This document shows, piece after piece, positions 52,172-64,000 of a stretch of 64,000 nucleotides of DNA. A program made the translations under genes and the position numbers. Source of the stretch: Pseudomonas fulva (GTDB taxonomy: Bacteria; Pseudomonadota; Gammaproteobacteria; Pseudomonadales; Pseudomonadaceae). The DNA lies in assembly GCF_023517795.1 (NCBI RefSeq), contig NZ_CP082928.1, positions 2,170,001 to 2,234,000 of the forward strand. Reading direction: 5' to 3'. The first letter of the stretch is position 1. Each line of letters opens with the position of its first letter. The notes beneath the pieces are model-generated. The model was given only the letters and a program-made list of their open reading frames with translations, did not search any database and was not told the DNA's origin.

Positions 52172-53536
52172 TCAAGGCTTGTTCTTGGTCGGCCGCTGCC
52201 AGCCTTCGATATTGCGCTGGCGGCCACGGGCAACGGCCAGGTTGTTGGCCGGCACGTCCGCGGTGACCACCGAACCGGCGGCGGTGGTAACGCCATCACC
52301 CAGTGTTACGGGCGCAACCAGCGCGCTGTTGGAACCGACGAAGACGTCCTCACCCATGACGGTGCGGTGCTTGTTGGCGCCATCGTAATTGCAGGTGATG
52401 GTGCCGGCGCCGATATTGGTGCGCGCGCCGATCTCGGCATCGCCCAGATAGCTCAGGTGACCGGCCTTGGCGCCCTCGCCCAGCACGGCATTCTTCAGCT
52501 CCACGAAGTTACCCACATGGGCCTTGGCGCCCAGCACGCTGCCGGGACGCAGACGGGCGAACGGACCGCAATCGGCACCCTCACCCACCTCGGCGCCTTC
52601 CAGATGGCTGTTGGCCTTGACGATGGCGCCCTTGCGCAGGGTGCTGTCCTTGATCACGCAGTTGGGGCCGATCTGTACATCGTCCTCGATCACCACGCGG
52701 CCTTCGAGGATCACGTTGATATCGATGGTCACGTCGCGGCCGACGGTCACTTCACCGCGCACGTCGAAACGATGGGGATCGCGCAGGGTCACGCCCTGGG
52801 CCATCAGGCGGCGCGCCATGCGCTGCTGGTAGTGGCACTCGAGCTGCGACAGCTGGATGCGGTCGTTGGCACCCAGCACTTCCATCTCGTCAGCGGCGGT
52901 GGCGGTGGCCACCACCAAACCATCGGCCACCGCCATGGCGATCACGTCGGTCAGGTAGTACTCGCCCTGGGCGTTGCTGTTCGAGAGGCGCCCCAGCCAG
53001 TCGCCCAGGCGCTTGCCGGGCACGGCAAGAATGCCGGTGTTGCCTTCGCGGATCTGCCGCTGCGCCTCGCTGGCGTCCTTGTGCTCGACGATGGCCTGCA
53101 CGGCGCCCTGCCCGTTACGCAGGATGCGGCCGTAGCCGGTCGGGTCAGCCAGCTCGACGGTCAGCAGGCCCAGCTGGTTGTCGTCGACCAGCTCCAGCAG
53201 GCGCTGCAGGGTCGCCGGCTCGATCAGCGGCACGTCGCCATAGAGGATCAATACGGTATCGGCACCCAGCGCCGGCTGCGCCTGGGCCACCGCATGGCCG
53301 GTACCCAGCTGCTCGGCCTGGATGACGAAATTCAGGTCGGCGGCCGCCAGGCGCTCGCGTACCTTCTCGGCGCCATGACCGATCACCACCTGGATGCTCT
53401 GCGGCTGCAGGCTGCGAGCGGTATCGATGACGTGGCCGAGCATCGGTTTGTCGGCGACCGGGTGCAGCACCTTGGGCAGGGCCGAACGCATGCGGGTGCC
53501 CTGGCCGGCGGCGAGAATGACGATATCGAGGGACAT
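52172..53536 (-). CDS. glmU: Bifunctional GlmU (GlcN-1-P acetyltransferase / GlcNAc-1-P uridyltransferase)
   Basis: A 454-aa enzyme completing UDP-GlcNAc synthesis. The N-terminal uridyltransferase domain (about 1-228) has [19 protein letters not shown] and GDVPLI. The C-terminal left-handed beta-helix acetyltransferase (about 250-454) has hexapeptide repeats such as [19 protein letters not shown] [20 protein letters not shown] and [20 protein letters not shown]. Length equals family norms. The ATG at 53536 begins [11 protein letters not shown]; longer readings add non-conserved residues. It lies downstream of the atp terminator and so has its own promoter. Confidence 0.98.
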   Translation of the reverse strand: MSLDIVILAAGQGTRMRSALPKVLHPVADKPMLGHVIDTARSLQPQSIQVVIGHGAEKVRERLAAADLNFVIQAEQLGTGHAVAQAQPALGADTVLILYGDVPLIEPATLQRLLELVDDNQLGLLTVELADPTGYGRILRNGQGAVQAIVEHKDASEAQRQIREGNTGILAVPGKRLGDWLGRLSNSNAQGEYYLTDVIAMAVADGLVVATATAADEMEVLGANDRIQLSQLECHYQQRMARRLMAQGVTLRDPHRFDVRGEVTVGRDVTIDINVILEGRVVIEDDVQIGPNCVIKDSTLRKGAIVKANSHLEGAEVGEGADCGPFARLRPGSVLGAKAHVGNFVELKNAVLGEGAKAGHLSYLGDAEIGARTNIGAGTITCNYDGANKHRTVMGEDVFVGSNSALVAPVTLGDGVTTAAGSVVTADVPANNLAVARGRQRNIEGWQRPTKNKP

Positions 53537-53614
53537 GGCAGATCCAGATAAACGAGAGCGGAAAGAAAGAGGGTTCACAGCAATCCGTTGCGTGACTGTC
53601 GATCAGAAAAGGGG

Positions 53615-53642
53615 TCATCGCGGCTGAAGCCGCTCCCACATG
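53615..53642. repeat. Single REP sequence
   Basis: TCATCGCGGCTGAAGCCGCT begins at 53615 and continues to CCCACATG. It is the inverse of the REP core seen in the REPIN at 45924-46010 and lies in the glmU upstream region. Confidence 0.75.
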
Positions 53643-53680
53643 ATTGGGTTATCCACAACCTGGGTTAAATCGCAGGCAAG

Positions 53681-53708
53681 AAAAAGGGTAGCCAAGGCTA
53701 CCCTTTTT
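53681..53708 (-). terminator. Intrinsic terminator of the atp operon
   Basis: AAAAAGGGTAGCC and GGCTACCCTTTTT form a perfect 13-base stem with a 2-base loop and a T-run at the 3' end, 27 bases after the atpC stop. It separates the atp operon from glmU. Confidence 0.92.
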
Positions 53709-53734
53709 CCAAGCAACGATGAAGAGCGTCGGTA

Positions 53735-54163
53735 TCAGCTACCGCCGAACTTCTTGCGCATTTGCTGAACGGTGCGCAGCTGGGCTGCGGCCTCGGCCAG
53801 ACGAGCAGCGGCGGAACCGTAGTCGAACTCGGCTCCCTGCTCGCTCAGCGCTTTCTCGGCAGCCTTGACGGCTTCCTGAGCGGAGGCTTCATCCAGGTCG
53901 GCAGCACGCTGCACGGTGTCGGCAAGAACCTTGACCATGCTTGGCTGCACTTCCAGGAAGCCACCGGAGATGTAGAACACCTCGGTATCGCCACCCTGCT
54001 TGACCAGACGAATCGGGCCCGGCTTGAGGTCGGTGATCAACGGTGCGTGGCCTGGGGAAATCCCCAGATCACCCAGGTTGCCGTGGGCGATCACCATTTC
54101 GACCAGACCGGAGAAGATCTCGCCTTCTGCGCTGACGATGTCGCAATGGACTGTCATAGCCAT
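53735..54163 (-). CDS. atpC: ATP synthase epsilon subunit (F1)
   Basis: A 142-aa central-stalk subunit. The N-terminal beta-sandwich (about 1-88; [37 protein letters not shown]) is followed by the C-terminal helical hairpin ([31 protein letters not shown]) that can brake ATP hydrolysis. The start at MAMTVHCD matches Pseudomonas relatives. It is the last gene of the operon, ahead of the terminator. Confidence 0.97.
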   Translation of the reverse strand: MAMTVHCDIVSAEGEIFSGLVEMVIAHGNLGDLGISPGHAPLITDLKPGPIRLVKQGGDTEVFYISGGFLEVQPSMVKVLADTVQRAADLDEASAQEAVKAAEKALSEQGAEFDYGSAAARLAEAAAQLRTVQQMRKKFGGS

Positions 54164-54205
54164 ATCTAGCCTCACGTAAGCGCCCGTTGCCGGGCGCACG
54201 GGTGA

Positions 54206-55609
<1,404 letters not shown>

Positions 55610-56470
55610 TTAAACCGCGGCAGCGCCGCCGACGATTTCCGAAATTTCCTGGGTGATCGCTGCCTGACGTGCCTTGTTGTAGATCAACTGCAGGTCTTTG
55701 ATGAGGTCGCCCGCGTTATCGGTGGCGTTCTTCATCGCGATCATCCGTGCGGCCTGTTCGGCTGCATTGTTCTCGACCACTGCCTGGTACACCTGCGACT
55801 CCACGTAGCGCACCATCAGCCCGTCAAGCAGCTGCTTGGCGTCGGGTTCGTACAGGTAATCCCAGTGGTGTTTCAGTTCCTGATCCGGATCGGCCACCAG
55901 TGGAATCAACTGCTCCACGGTCGGCTTCTGGGTCATGGTATTGATGAACTTGTTGGAAACCACGGACAAACGGTCGATGCGCCCTTCCAGGTAAGCATCG
56001 AGCATCACCTTAACGCTGCCGATCAGATCGTTGATCGACGGCTCTTCGCCGAGGTGGCTGATCGCAGCGACCACGTTGCCACCAAAGTTGCGGAAGAATG
56101 CCGCACCCTTGCTGCCAACTACGCAGAGATCGATCTCCACGCCGCGCTCGCGGTTTGCCGACATGTCCTTGACCAGGGCCTTGAACAGGTTGGTATTCAA
56201 GCCACCGCACAGACCACGGTCCGAACTCACCACCACGTAACCGACGCGCTTGACTTCGCGTTCGATCATGAAGGGATGACGGTACTCGGGGTTGGCGTTG
56301 GCCAGGTGACCAATTACCTGGCGGATACGCTCCGCGTAGGGACGGCTAGCTGCCATGCGCTGTTGTGCCTTGCGCATCTTGCTGACCGCCACCTTTTCCA
56401 TGGCGCTGGTGATCTTCTGCGTGCTTTTGATGCTCGCAATCTTGCTGCGAATCTCTTTTGCGCCTGCCAT
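55610..56470 (-). CDS. atpG: ATP synthase gamma subunit (F1 rotor shaft)
   Basis: A 286-aa central rotor subunit with the conserved N-terminal helix ([36 protein letters not shown]), a middle domain with [16 protein letters not shown], and a C-terminal helix ([40 protein letters not shown]). Order and spacing in the operon are standard (50 bases after atpA). Confidence 0.98.
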   Translation of the reverse strand: MAGAKEIRSKIASIKSTQKITSAMEKVAVSKMRKAQQRMAASRPYAERIRQVIGHLANANPEYRHPFMIEREVKRVGYVVVSSDRGLCGGLNTNLFKALVKDMSANRERGVEIDLCVVGSKGAAFFRNFGGNVVAAISHLGEEPSINDLIGSVKVMLDAYLEGRIDRLSVVSNKFINTMTQKPTVEQLIPLVADPDQELKHHWDYLYEPDAKQLLDGLMVRYVESQVYQAVVENNAAEQAARMIAMKNATDNAGDLIKDLQLIYNKARQAAITQEISEIVGGAAAV

Positions 56471-56520
56471 TTCACACCTATCGGGTTAGCAGGCGGGCGT
56501 CTCGCGACGCCCGCTGCGGC

Positions 56521-58065
56521 TTACCAGGTTTGGGTGGCTTTGAACTTCTCGATACCGGCTTTGAGCTGGCCATCGATATCGTCGTTGAAGTCACCCTTCT
56601 CGTTGATCTTCGCCATCAGATCGGCGTGATCACGGTTGAAGAAGGCGATCAGAGCCTGCTCGAAGCTGATGATCTTGGCGACTTCGATGTCGGTCAGGAA
56701 ACCACGCTCGGCGGCATACAGCGACAGCGCCATGTCCGCGATGGACATCGGAGCGTATTGCTTCTGCTTCATCAGCTCGGTAACGCGCTGACCATGCTCG
56801 AGCTGCTTGCGGGTGGCTTCGTCCAGGTCGGACGCGAACTGGGCGAATGCCGCCAGTTCACGGTACTGAGCCAGAGCGGTACGGATACCACCGGAGAGCT
56901 TCTTGATGATCTTGGTCTGCGCAGCACCACCCACACGGGATACCGAGATACCGGCGTTGACGGCCGGACGGATACCCGAGTTGAACATGGCCGATTCCAG
57001 GAAGATCTGACCGTCGGTGATGGAAATCACGTTGGTCGGAACGAACGCGGAAACGTCGCCAGCCTGGGTTTCGATGATCGGCAGAGCGGTCAGGGAACCG
57101 GTCTTGCCCGTCACGGCGCCATTGGTGAACTTCTCGACGTACTCTTCGGAAACGCGCGATGCACGCTCCAGCAGACGGCTGTGGAGATAGAACACGTCGC
57201 CCGGGTAGGCTTCACGGCCTGGCGGACGGCGCAGCAGCAGGGAAATCTGGCGGTAAGCCACTGCTTGCTTGGACAGATCGTCATAAACGATCAGCGCGTC
57301 TTCACCGCGGTCGCGGAAGTATTCGCCCATGGTGCAGCCGGCGTAAGGAGCCAGGAACTGCAGTGCAGCGGATTCGGAAGCCGAAGCAGCCACGACGATG
57401 GTGTTGGCCAGGGCACCGGACTCTTCCAGCTTGCGCACCACGTTGGCGATGGTCGATTGCTTCTGACCAACGGCTACGTAGACGCAGAAGATGCCGCTGT
57501 TCTTCTGGTTGATGATGGCGTCGACGGCCAGAGCGGTCTTGCCGATCTGACGGTCACCGATGATCAGCTCGCGCTGGCCACGGCCTACCGGGATCATGGC
57601 ATCGACCGACTTGTAGCCGGTCTGTACCGGCTGGTCGACCGACTTACGCCAGATCACACCTGGCGCCACTTTCTCGACGGCGTCGGTAGCGGCGGTGTTG
57701 ATCGGGCCCTTGCCATCGATCGGGTTGCCCAGTGCGTCGACGACGCGGCCCAGCAGTTCCGGACCAACCGGAACTTCCAGGATGCGACCGGTGCACTTGG
57801 CGCTCATGCCTTCGGCCAGGGTGGTGTACGCACCCAGGACAACGGCACCGACGGAGTCCTGCTCCAGGTTCAGTGCCATACCGTAGACGCTGCCCGGGAA
57901 CTCGATCATTTCGCCGTACATGACGTCGGCGAGACCGTGAATACGCACGATACCGTCGGATACGCTGACGATGGTGCCTTCGTTACGGGCTTGGGAAGAG
58001 ACGTCGAGTTTCTCGATACGCCCCTTGATGATTTCACTAATTTCGGAAGGATTGAGTTGCTGCAT
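56521..58065 (-). CDS. atpA: ATP synthase alpha subunit (F1, regulatory)
   Basis: A 514-aa nucleotide-binding subunit. Its N terminus [20 protein letters not shown] contacts delta. Walker [14 protein letters not shown] (about 169-181), [20 protein letters not shown] (about 282-302) and the arginine finger region [12 protein letters not shown] (about 370-381) are intact. It follows atpH by 21 bases. Confidence 0.99.
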   Translation of the reverse strand: MQQLNPSEISEIIKGRIEKLDVSSQARNEGTIVSVSDGIVRIHGLADVMYGEMIEFPGSVYGMALNLEQDSVGAVVLGAYTTLAEGMSAKCTGRILEVPVGPELLGRVVDALGNPIDGKGPINTAATDAVEKVAPGVIWRKSVDQPVQTGYKSVDAMIPVGRGQRELIIGDRQIGKTALAVDAIINQKNSGIFCVYVAVGQKQSTIANVVRKLEESGALANTIVVAASASESAALQFLAPYAGCTMGEYFRDRGEDALIVYDDLSKQAVAYRQISLLLRRPPGREAYPGDVFYLHSRLLERASRVSEEYVEKFTNGAVTGKTGSLTALPIIETQAGDVSAFVPTNVISITDGQIFLESAMFNSGIRPAVNAGISVSRVGGAAQTKIIKKLSGGIRTALAQYRELAAFAQFASDLDEATRKQLEHGQRVTELMKQKQYAPMSIADMALSLYAAERGFLTDIEVAKIISFEQALIAFFNRDHADLMAKINEKGDFNDDIDGQLKAGIEKFKATQTW

Positions 58066-58086
58066 AGCTCTGCTGCCCCTTCAAAC

Positions 58087-58623
58087 TCAAGATTTCAATG
58101 CTTCGGCCAGCTTCGCGATCTTGCCGCGAACTGAGCCATCGATAACCAGGTCGCCGGCGCGGATCACGACACCACCAATCAAGGTGGCATCCTCCGCAGC
58201 GTGCAGGCGCACTTCCCGGCCGAGCCGTGCACTGAGAACCTTGGCGAGTTTGTCTTGCTGTTCATCGCTCAATGCGAAGGCACTGGTAACGTCCACGTCG
58301 ATCGACTTCTCCTGCTCGGCCTTGTACAGCTCGAACAGTGCGAAGATTTCCGGCAACAGGGCCAGACGATCGTTCTCTGCGACAACGTGGATGAAATTGC
58401 GTACCTGGGCGTCGAACTTGTCACCACACACCTCGACGAAGGTGGTGGCCTTGTCTGTACTCGTCAAACGCGGGGCCTTGAACACGCTCTGCAGGGTGGC
58501 GTCTTGCGACACCGCCGCTGCCAGGCCGAGCATGGCTGACCAAGAGGCCAGCTGCTGGTGGGCCTGGGCGTATTCGAAAGCCGCCTTGGCATAAGGTCGG
58601 GCCAACGTGGTCAGTTCTGCCAT
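58087..58623 (-). CDS. atpH: ATP synthase delta subunit (F1)
   Basis: A 178-aa peripheral-stalk cap subunit (OSCP family). The N-terminal helical bundle begins [20 protein letters not shown]. The C-terminal part has the family signature [22 protein letters not shown] (split around residues 145-168). It joins the b dimer to alpha subunits. It lies 14 bases after atpF. Confidence 0.97.
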   Translation of the reverse strand: MAELTTLARPYAKAAFEYAQAHQQLASWSAMLGLAAAVSQDATLQSVFKAPRLTSTDKATTFVEVCGDKFDAQVRNFIHVVAENDRLALLPEIFALFELYKAEQEKSIDVDVTSAFALSDEQQDKLAKVLSARLGREVRLHAAEDATLIGGVVIRAGDLVIDGSVRGKIAKLAEALKS

Positions 58624-58637
58624 GATCGCGCCCTCGC

Positions 58638-59108
58638 TTAAATTTCGGCGGCCAGTTTGGAAACCAGCTCCGCATGCGCGTTTTGGTCGATGGATGCGCC
58701 CAGGATCTTCTCGGCACCGCCGACGGCCAGGGCACCCACTTGGGCACGCAGGGCGTCTTTGACGCTGTTGATTTCCTGTTCGATCTCGGCCTGAGCCTGA
58801 GCCTTCACGCGATCCGCCTCGACGCGAGCCTGATCACGGGCTTCATCGACGATCTGGTTCGCGCGTTTCTTGGCTTGCTCGATGATTTCAGCAGCCTGTG
58901 TCTTGGCTTCGCGCAGTTGCTGACCCACTTTCTCTTGGGCCAACTCCAGGTCACGAGCCGCACGACTGGCAGCGTCCAGACCTTCAGCAATCTTCTTCTG
59001 ACGCTCTTGCAAAGCCGCAATGACCGGAGGCCACACGAACTTCATGCAGAACAGCACGAAGATGAAGAAGGCAACGGACTGGCCAATCAGGGTTGCATTA
59101 ATGTTCAC
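58638..59108 (-). CDS. atpF: ATP synthase b subunit (Fo stator)
   Basis: A 156-aa subunit: one N-terminal membrane helix ([29 protein letters not shown]), then a long charged coiled coil (about 30-140; [40 protein letters not shown]). It dimerises to hold F1 against rotation. Only one b-type gene is present, so the stator should be a homodimer. Confidence 0.97.
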   Translation of the reverse strand: MNINATLIGQSVAFFIFVLFCMKFVWPPVIAALQERQKKIAEGLDAASRAARDLELAQEKVGQQLREAKTQAAEIIEQAKKRANQIVDEARDQARVEADRVKAQAQAEIEQEINSVKDALRAQVGALAVGGAEKILGASIDQNAHAELVSKLAAEI

Positions 59109-59166
59109 GCCAACACCTCGCTCGTTCGTTGTCCATCACACCAATCAACTCGAAAAAATCGAGTGA

Positions 59167-59454
<288 letters not shown>

Positions 59455-59576
59455 TTAAGGTTTTTCTAAGGGTAAAGCGGTAAAGCAAAACCGTTACTTC
59501 CAGTGCCCTCGCGGGCGTTCCAGCCGAGGCCGGATCCATCGTGAACGCCGCGCATCGTCGACGCGCGACACGCCCA

Positions 59577-60470
<894 letters not shown>

Positions 60471-60477
60471 TTAAAAA

Positions 60478-60870
60478 TCATCTCTTCATCAGCAAGGGTG
60501 CGAACCAGTTGACCAATTGGGTCAGCAGGAATACGCCGAACAAGGCCGCCGCATCCAAAGGCTTCACACCTGCGAACACCAGTGCGAAAAGCACCGCTGT
60601 CAAAACCAGTTTCCCTGCTTCGCCGGCGTAGAACGACCGGACGATGGCCTGGGCAGCCCGCGCTCCGGAAAACCGGAATGCCTTGTGGGCAAAGTACAGA
60701 TTCGGCAGCCAGGCAATCAGCCCGCCGCACAAGCCGGAATAACCGGCGACACCACCTCGCCATTGCCAGAACACAGCGGCGAACAGAACCAACGCGATCA
60801 ACTGGGCCAGGAGCACCGGAAAAACCGGCAGGCGATGGAAGGGCAAGCGTTTTGGCGTGCGGATATCCAT
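60478..60870 (-). CDS. atpI: AtpI, ATP synthase assembly-associated membrane protein
   Basis: A 130-aa membrane protein with four helices (PVFPVLLAQLIALVLFAAVF, VAGYSGLCGGLIAWLPNLYF, LVLTAVLFALVFAGV, LFGVFLLTQLVNWFAPLL). AtpI proteins are not essential but assist c-ring assembly. MDIRTPKRLPFHRLPVFP is taken as the start by likeness to Pseudomonas AtpI; an ATG eight codons upstream is in frame. It is the first gene of the operon; the 157 bases before it should hold the atp promoter. Confidence 0.93.
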   Translation of the reverse strand: MDIRTPKRLPFHRLPVFPVLLAQLIALVLFAAVFWQWRGGVAGYSGLCGGLIAWLPNLYFAHKAFRFSGARAAQAIVRSFYAGEAGKLVLTAVLFALVFAGVKPLDAAALFGVFLLTQLVNWFAPLLMKR

Positions 60871-61027
60871 CGAATTACCTGGAATGGCCCTCATGGTATC
60901 GGCGCCAGGAGAATCAATGCCTTGGCATAGTTTGTGCCGCCGAAATGCGCGCAGAGTATAGGGGCGGTTCCCACCCCGTTCAACTGCCCGAAAGTCTTTT
61001 CGCCGTAGTGCTCCAGGAGCAATTGTT

Positions 61028-61900
61028 TCAGCGAATGTGGGCTAGGACGCCCTGAAGTTCGTCGAGGGAATTGTAGCGAATGACCAGTTGGCCTTTGCCC
61101 TTCTGCCCGTGCTTGATCTGCACCGGAGAGCCCAGCCGCTCAGCCAGGCGCTGTTCGAGCCGGCTGATATCCGGATCGACCTTGGTGGTGGCAGTTGGCC
61201 GCTCCTGGGTATTCAGCCACTGGCGCACCAGTGCCTCGGTCTGACGCACGGTCAGGCCCCGTGCGACAACGTGTCGCGCACCTTCGGTCTGCTGCTCGAC
61301 CGGCAGGCCGAGCAACGCGCGGGCATGGCCCATTTCCAGGTCGCCATGGGAGAGCAGGGTTTTCACTTCCTCGGGCAGGGCGATCAGGCGCAGCAGGTTG
61401 GTAATGGTCACCCGCGACTTGCCGACGGCTTCGGCGACCTGTTGCTGGGTCAGCTGGAATTCCTGCTGCAGGCGCTGCAGGGCCATGGCTTCCTCGATGG
61501 GGTTGAGGTCTTCGCGCTGGATGTTCTCGATCAGCGCCATGGCGATGGCGGCTTCGTCCGGCAGCTCGCGCACCAGCGCGGGGATGCGATCCAGGCCGGC
61601 CTGCTGGGTGGCCCGCCAGCGGCGTTCGCCGGCGACGATCTCGAAGCGCCCTTCGCCCACCGGGCGCACCACGATCGGCTGCATCACGCCGTGGGTCTTG
61701 ATCGACTGGCTCAGCTCCTCGAGGGCGGTGACGTCCATATCGCGACGCGGCTGGTACTTGCCGCGCTGAATCAGATCCAGAGGCAGGTGCTGCAGCTCAC
61801 GGGTATCGGCCTTGACCGCTTCCTGCTCGAGCGTATCGACGCTGGTGCCTCCCAGCAGGGCGTCCAGGCCTCGACCGAGCCCACGTTTCTTGGCAGCCAT
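61028..61900 (-). CDS. parB: Chromosome partition protein ParB (Spo0J)
   Basis: A 290-aa CTP-dependent DNA clamp that loads at parS. The start MAAKKRGLGRGLDALLG carries the ParA-activating N-terminal peptide. The ParB/Srx CTPase core (about 35-125) has YQPRRD, GVMQPIVVRP and IVAGERRWRA. HTH motifs lie at about 140-200 (QLTQQQVAEAVGKSRVTITN, LLRLIALPEEVKTLLS). The C-terminal dimer domain is at 245-290. No parS consensus (TGTTCCACGTGGAACA) was noticed in this window. It lies 11 bases after parA. Confidence 0.97.
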   Translation of the reverse strand: MAAKKRGLGRGLDALLGGTSVDTLEQEAVKADTRELQHLPLDLIQRGKYQPRRDMDVTALEELSQSIKTHGVMQPIVVRPVGEGRFEIVAGERRWRATQQAGLDRIPALVRELPDEAAIAMALIENIQREDLNPIEEAMALQRLQQEFQLTQQQVAEAVGKSRVTITNLLRLIALPEEVKTLLSHGDLEMGHARALLGLPVEQQTEGARHVVARGLTVRQTEALVRQWLNTQERPTATTKVDPDISRLEQRLAERLGSPVQIKHGQKGKGQLVIRYNSLDELQGVLAHIR

Positions 61901-61911
61901 GCACAGTTTCC

Positions 61912-62700
61912 TTATACGGTTGCGGTGTGGGCGTTCGCGCGCTGGCGGCGAACCAGCTCGCCAGCCAGCGCCAGGTAGGCGATCGCACCACGGGATTGCT
62001 TGTCATAGACCAGCGCCGGCATGCCGAAGCTGGGGGCTTCGGCCAGTCGCACGTTGCGCGGGATCACGGTTTGATAGAGCGTGTCGGGGAAATGTTCCTT
62101 GAGCTGGGCGGACACGTCGCTGGTCAGGCTGATGCGCGGATCGTACATGGTGCGCAGCAGCCCTTCGATCTTCAGCGCCGGGTTGAGCAGCTTGCCGATG
62201 CGCTGGATGCTGTTGACCAGATCGCTCAGCCCCTCGAGGGCGTAGTACTCGCACTGCATGGGGATGATCACCCCATCGGCGGCGACCAGGGCGTTGATCG
62301 TCAGCATCGACAGCGCCGGCGGGCAGTCGATGAGGATGTAGTCGTAGTTCTCGCGGATCGGCGCCAGTGCGTAACGCAGACGGCTCTCCTTCATCTTCAT
62401 TTCCAGCAGGGACACTTCCGCGGCGGTCAGGTCGCGGTTGGCCGGCAGCAGCTGGTAGCCGCCGTGCTCGGAGAACTGCATGGCCTCGACCAGGTTGCAG
62501 TCGCCGACCAGCACGTCGTAGATGGAGTGCTCCAGGGTCTGCTTGTCGATGCCGCTGCCCGTGGTGGCGTTGCCCTGCGGATCGAGGTCGATGAGCAGCA
62601 CACGGCGTTTGGTCGCAACCAGAGACGCCGCCAGGTTGATGCAGGTCGTGGTCTTGCCCACGCCGCCTTTCTGGTTGGCGATTGCGAATACTTTAGCCAT
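61912..62700 (-). CDS. parA: Chromosome partition ATPase ParA (Soj)
   Basis: A 262-aa ParA ATPase. The N terminus MAKVFAIANQKGGVGKTTTC contains the deviant Walker A with both lysines. Further motifs are VLLIDLDPQGNAT, YILIDCPPAL and PMQCEYYALEGLSDL. It binds DNA non-specifically and moves ParB-parS complexes, positioning the origin. It is co-directional with rsmG (13-base gap) and parB, the standard origin-proximal order. Confidence 0.98.
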   Translation of the reverse strand: MAKVFAIANQKGGVGKTTTCINLAASLVATKRRVLLIDLDPQGNATTGSGIDKQTLEHSIYDVLVGDCNLVEAMQFSEHGGYQLLPANRDLTAAEVSLLEMKMKESRLRYALAPIRENYDYILIDCPPALSMLTINALVAADGVIIPMQCEYYALEGLSDLVNSIQRIGKLLNPALKIEGLLRTMYDPRISLTSDVSAQLKEHFPDTLYQTVIPRNVRLAEAPSFGMPALVYDKQSRGAIAYLALAGELVRRQRANAHTATV

Positions 62701-62713
62701 GTTGCCGTTCCCC

Positions 62714-63358
62714 CTAAACCGAGCGACGCAGTATCAACAGATGGCGCTGGCCTTGGCAACCGGGAACCTTGAGCACCTGGGTGGCGGTGAGACGGAAGTC
62801 CGCCGGCAGCGCCTGCAGCTCGTCATCCGGGTGCACGCCCTTCATGGCCAGCCACCGGGTATGGCCATCGCCCAGGTGGCGCGTCCAGTTGGCAAAATCC
62901 TCCAGGGAGCTGAACGCCCGCGAGCAGATGCCGTTGAACGGCCGCTCGGGCGTGAACGCTTCCACCCGACTGTGGATAACTTCCAGGTTGGTCAGCTTCA
63001 GCTCGAGCTTCACCTGGGTGAGAAAGCGGGTCTTCTTGCCGTTGGAGTCGAGCAGGGTGAAACGTCGCTCGGGAAACAGGATGGCCAGCGGAATGCCCGG
63101 CATACCGCCGCCGCTGCCGACGTCCAGCCAGTTATCCCCAGCCTCGGCCACGAAGGGCACCACGCTGAGGCTGTCGAGCAGATGCCGCGACACCATCTCG
63201 TCCGGGTCGCGCACGGCGGTCAGGTTGTAGGCCTTGTTCCACTTGATCAGCAGCGCCAGGTAACCCAGCAGCTGGGTCTGCTGCTGTTCGGTCAACTCGA
63301 CGCCCAGATCATGGGCGCCCTGCTGCAGTTCTTCGGCATGGCGAGCGGTAACGGACAT
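62714..63358 (-). CDS. rsmG: 16S rRNA m7G527 methyltransferase RsmG (GidB)
   Basis: A 214-aa SAM-dependent methyltransferase with motif [20 protein letters not shown] (about 78-96), then [14 protein letters not shown] and [13 protein letters not shown]. It modifies the 530 loop of 16S rRNA; its loss gives low-level streptomycin resistance. The ATG overlaps the mnmG stop (TGATG). A perfect DnaA box (62971-62979) is inside the coding sequence. Confidence 0.97.
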   Translation of the reverse strand: MSVTARHAEELQQGAHDLGVELTEQQQTQLLGYLALLIKWNKAYNLTAVRDPDEMVSRHLLDSLSVVPFVAEAGDNWLDVGSGGGMPGIPLAILFPERRFTLLDSNGKKTRFLTQVKLELKLTNLEVIHSRVEAFTPERPFNGICSRAFSSLEDFANWTRHLGDGHTRWLAMKGVHPDDELQALPADFRLTATQVLKVPGCQGQRHLLILRRSV

Positions 63359-64000
63359 CAGGCGCTCTGCTCCAGCTGGCGGCCGGCGCCGCGCTTTTTC
63401 AGGTGGATCAGCAGCAGGGAAATGGCCGCCGGCGTGACACCCGGAATGCGCGACGCCTGACCGAGGGTCTGCGGCCGAGCGTTGCCGAGCTTGTGCTGGA
63501 TCTCCTTGGACAGTCCGGAAATCGTCGCGTAGTCGATATCCACAGGCAGCCCGGTTTCCTCACTGGCGCGCAGGCGAGCGATCTCGTCCTGCTGACGCTC
63601 GATGTAGCCGGCGTACTTGGTCTTGATCTCGACCTGCTCGGCAACCTGCGGATCTTCGGCGCCTTCGCCGGTCACCTCGACCAGGCCGGCGTAATCGATT
63701 TCCGGGCGCGACAGCAGGTTGAGCAGGTTGTACTCATGGGTCAGCGGCGTGCCGAAGCGCGCGACGATGGCCTCGCCCTGGGGCGTGTTCGGGCGCACCC
63801 AGGTGCTTTTCAGGCGCTGTTCTTCCTTGGCGATGCCTTCGCGCTTGGCCTCGAAGGCAGCCCAGCGCTGGTCGTCGACCAGGCCCAGCTCGCGGCCCTT
63901 CTCGGTCAGGCGCAGGTCGGCGTTGTCCTCACGCAGGATCAGCCGGTACTCGGCCCGCGAGGTGAACATGCGGTACGGCTCCTGGGTACCCAGGGTGATC
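63358..64000 (-). CDS. mnmG: MnmG (GidA) tRNA modification protein, C-terminal part
   Basis: The last 214 codons of mnmG; the gene continues past the right edge. Visible are [36 protein letters not shown], the C-terminal helical domain with [20 protein letters not shown], and the MnmE-binding end with [20 protein letters not shown]. With MnmE the protein installs cmnm5 on U34 of certain tRNAs. It is the gene next to rsmG on the origin side in Pseudomonas. Confidence 0.97.
   Translation of the reverse strand, partial: ITLGTQEPYRMFTSRAEYRLILREDNADLRLTEKGRELGLVDDQRWAAFEAKREGIAKEEQRLKSTWVRPNTPQGEAIVARFGTPLTHEYNLLNLLSRPEIDYAGLVEVTGEGAEDPQVAEQVEIKTKYAGYIERQQDEIARLRASEETGLPVDIDYATISGLSKEIQHKLGNARPQTLGQASRIPGVTPAAISLLLIHLKKRGAGRQLEQSA

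Noticed and set aside
61028..62700. parS centromere sites near parAB
   Set aside because: Reading for TGTTCCACGTGGAACA and close variants found no match in the window; the sites may lie outside it.

Overview
The window is a GC-rich, origin-proximal piece of a Pseudomonas (sensu lato) chromosome. The right end reads, on the minus strand, mnmG-rsmG-parA-parB-atpIBEFHAGDC-glmU-glmR-glmS. This is the gene order that flanks oriC in pseudomonads; rpmH, oriC and dnaA should lie a few kb beyond the right edge. Protein sequences throughout resemble Pseudomonas families. No rRNA, tRNA, CRISPR array, prophage or insertion sequence was found.

Region 1 (1-13.5 kb) is a Flp/Tad type IVb pilus locus. It holds the PprA-like sensor kinase, the FppA prepilin peptidase, the PprB-like response regulator, an eight-gene assembly operon (rcpC-rcpA-tadZ-tadA-tadB-tadC-tadD-DUF3613), the divergent flp pilin gene and a stand-alone receiver protein. 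Region 2 (13.5-21.4 kb) holds an SF1 helicase with a degenerate C-terminal nuclease-like domain, a PlpD-type patatin autotransporter, a small unknown protein, and a divergent RpiR-family regulator/zwf pair that shares a clear palindromic operator. Region 3 (21.4-36.8 kb) is a giant BapA-like adhesin (3459 aa, about 34 Ig-like repeats) followed by its own type I secretion system (TolC, ABC and HlyD components). Region 4 (37.2-40.3 kb) holds tadE-tadG-tadE/F-like genes, which are absent from region 1. Known P. aeruginosa biology puts Tad pili and the BapA adhesin under PprB control, so most of 0-40 kb can be read as a physically linked PprB-type attachment regulon interrupted by unrelated genes.

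Region 5 (40.3-49.4 kb) is nutrient acquisition and accessory genes. It has a Tat-exported PhoX phosphatase with a Pho box; an ECF sigma/anti-sigma/TonB-receptor/periplasmic esterase cassette for a siderophore, with a Fur box; a ParD-like protein translationally overlapped with a methionine aminopeptidase; and a YczE-like membrane protein. Region 6 (49.4-64 kb) is core: amino-sugar synthesis (glmS, glmR, glmU), the complete F1Fo ATP synthase operon ending in a strong terminator, chromosome partition (parAB), and rsmG/mnmG.

Between genes the main signals are an excess of perfect DnaA boxes (TTATCCACA, at least eleven, densest at 42.3-42.8 kb and 52.1 kb), REP/REPIN elements, and one nested-hairpin repeat between the adhesin secretion genes and the distal tad genes. 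Functions are from recognition of families and motifs by eye; no database search was run.
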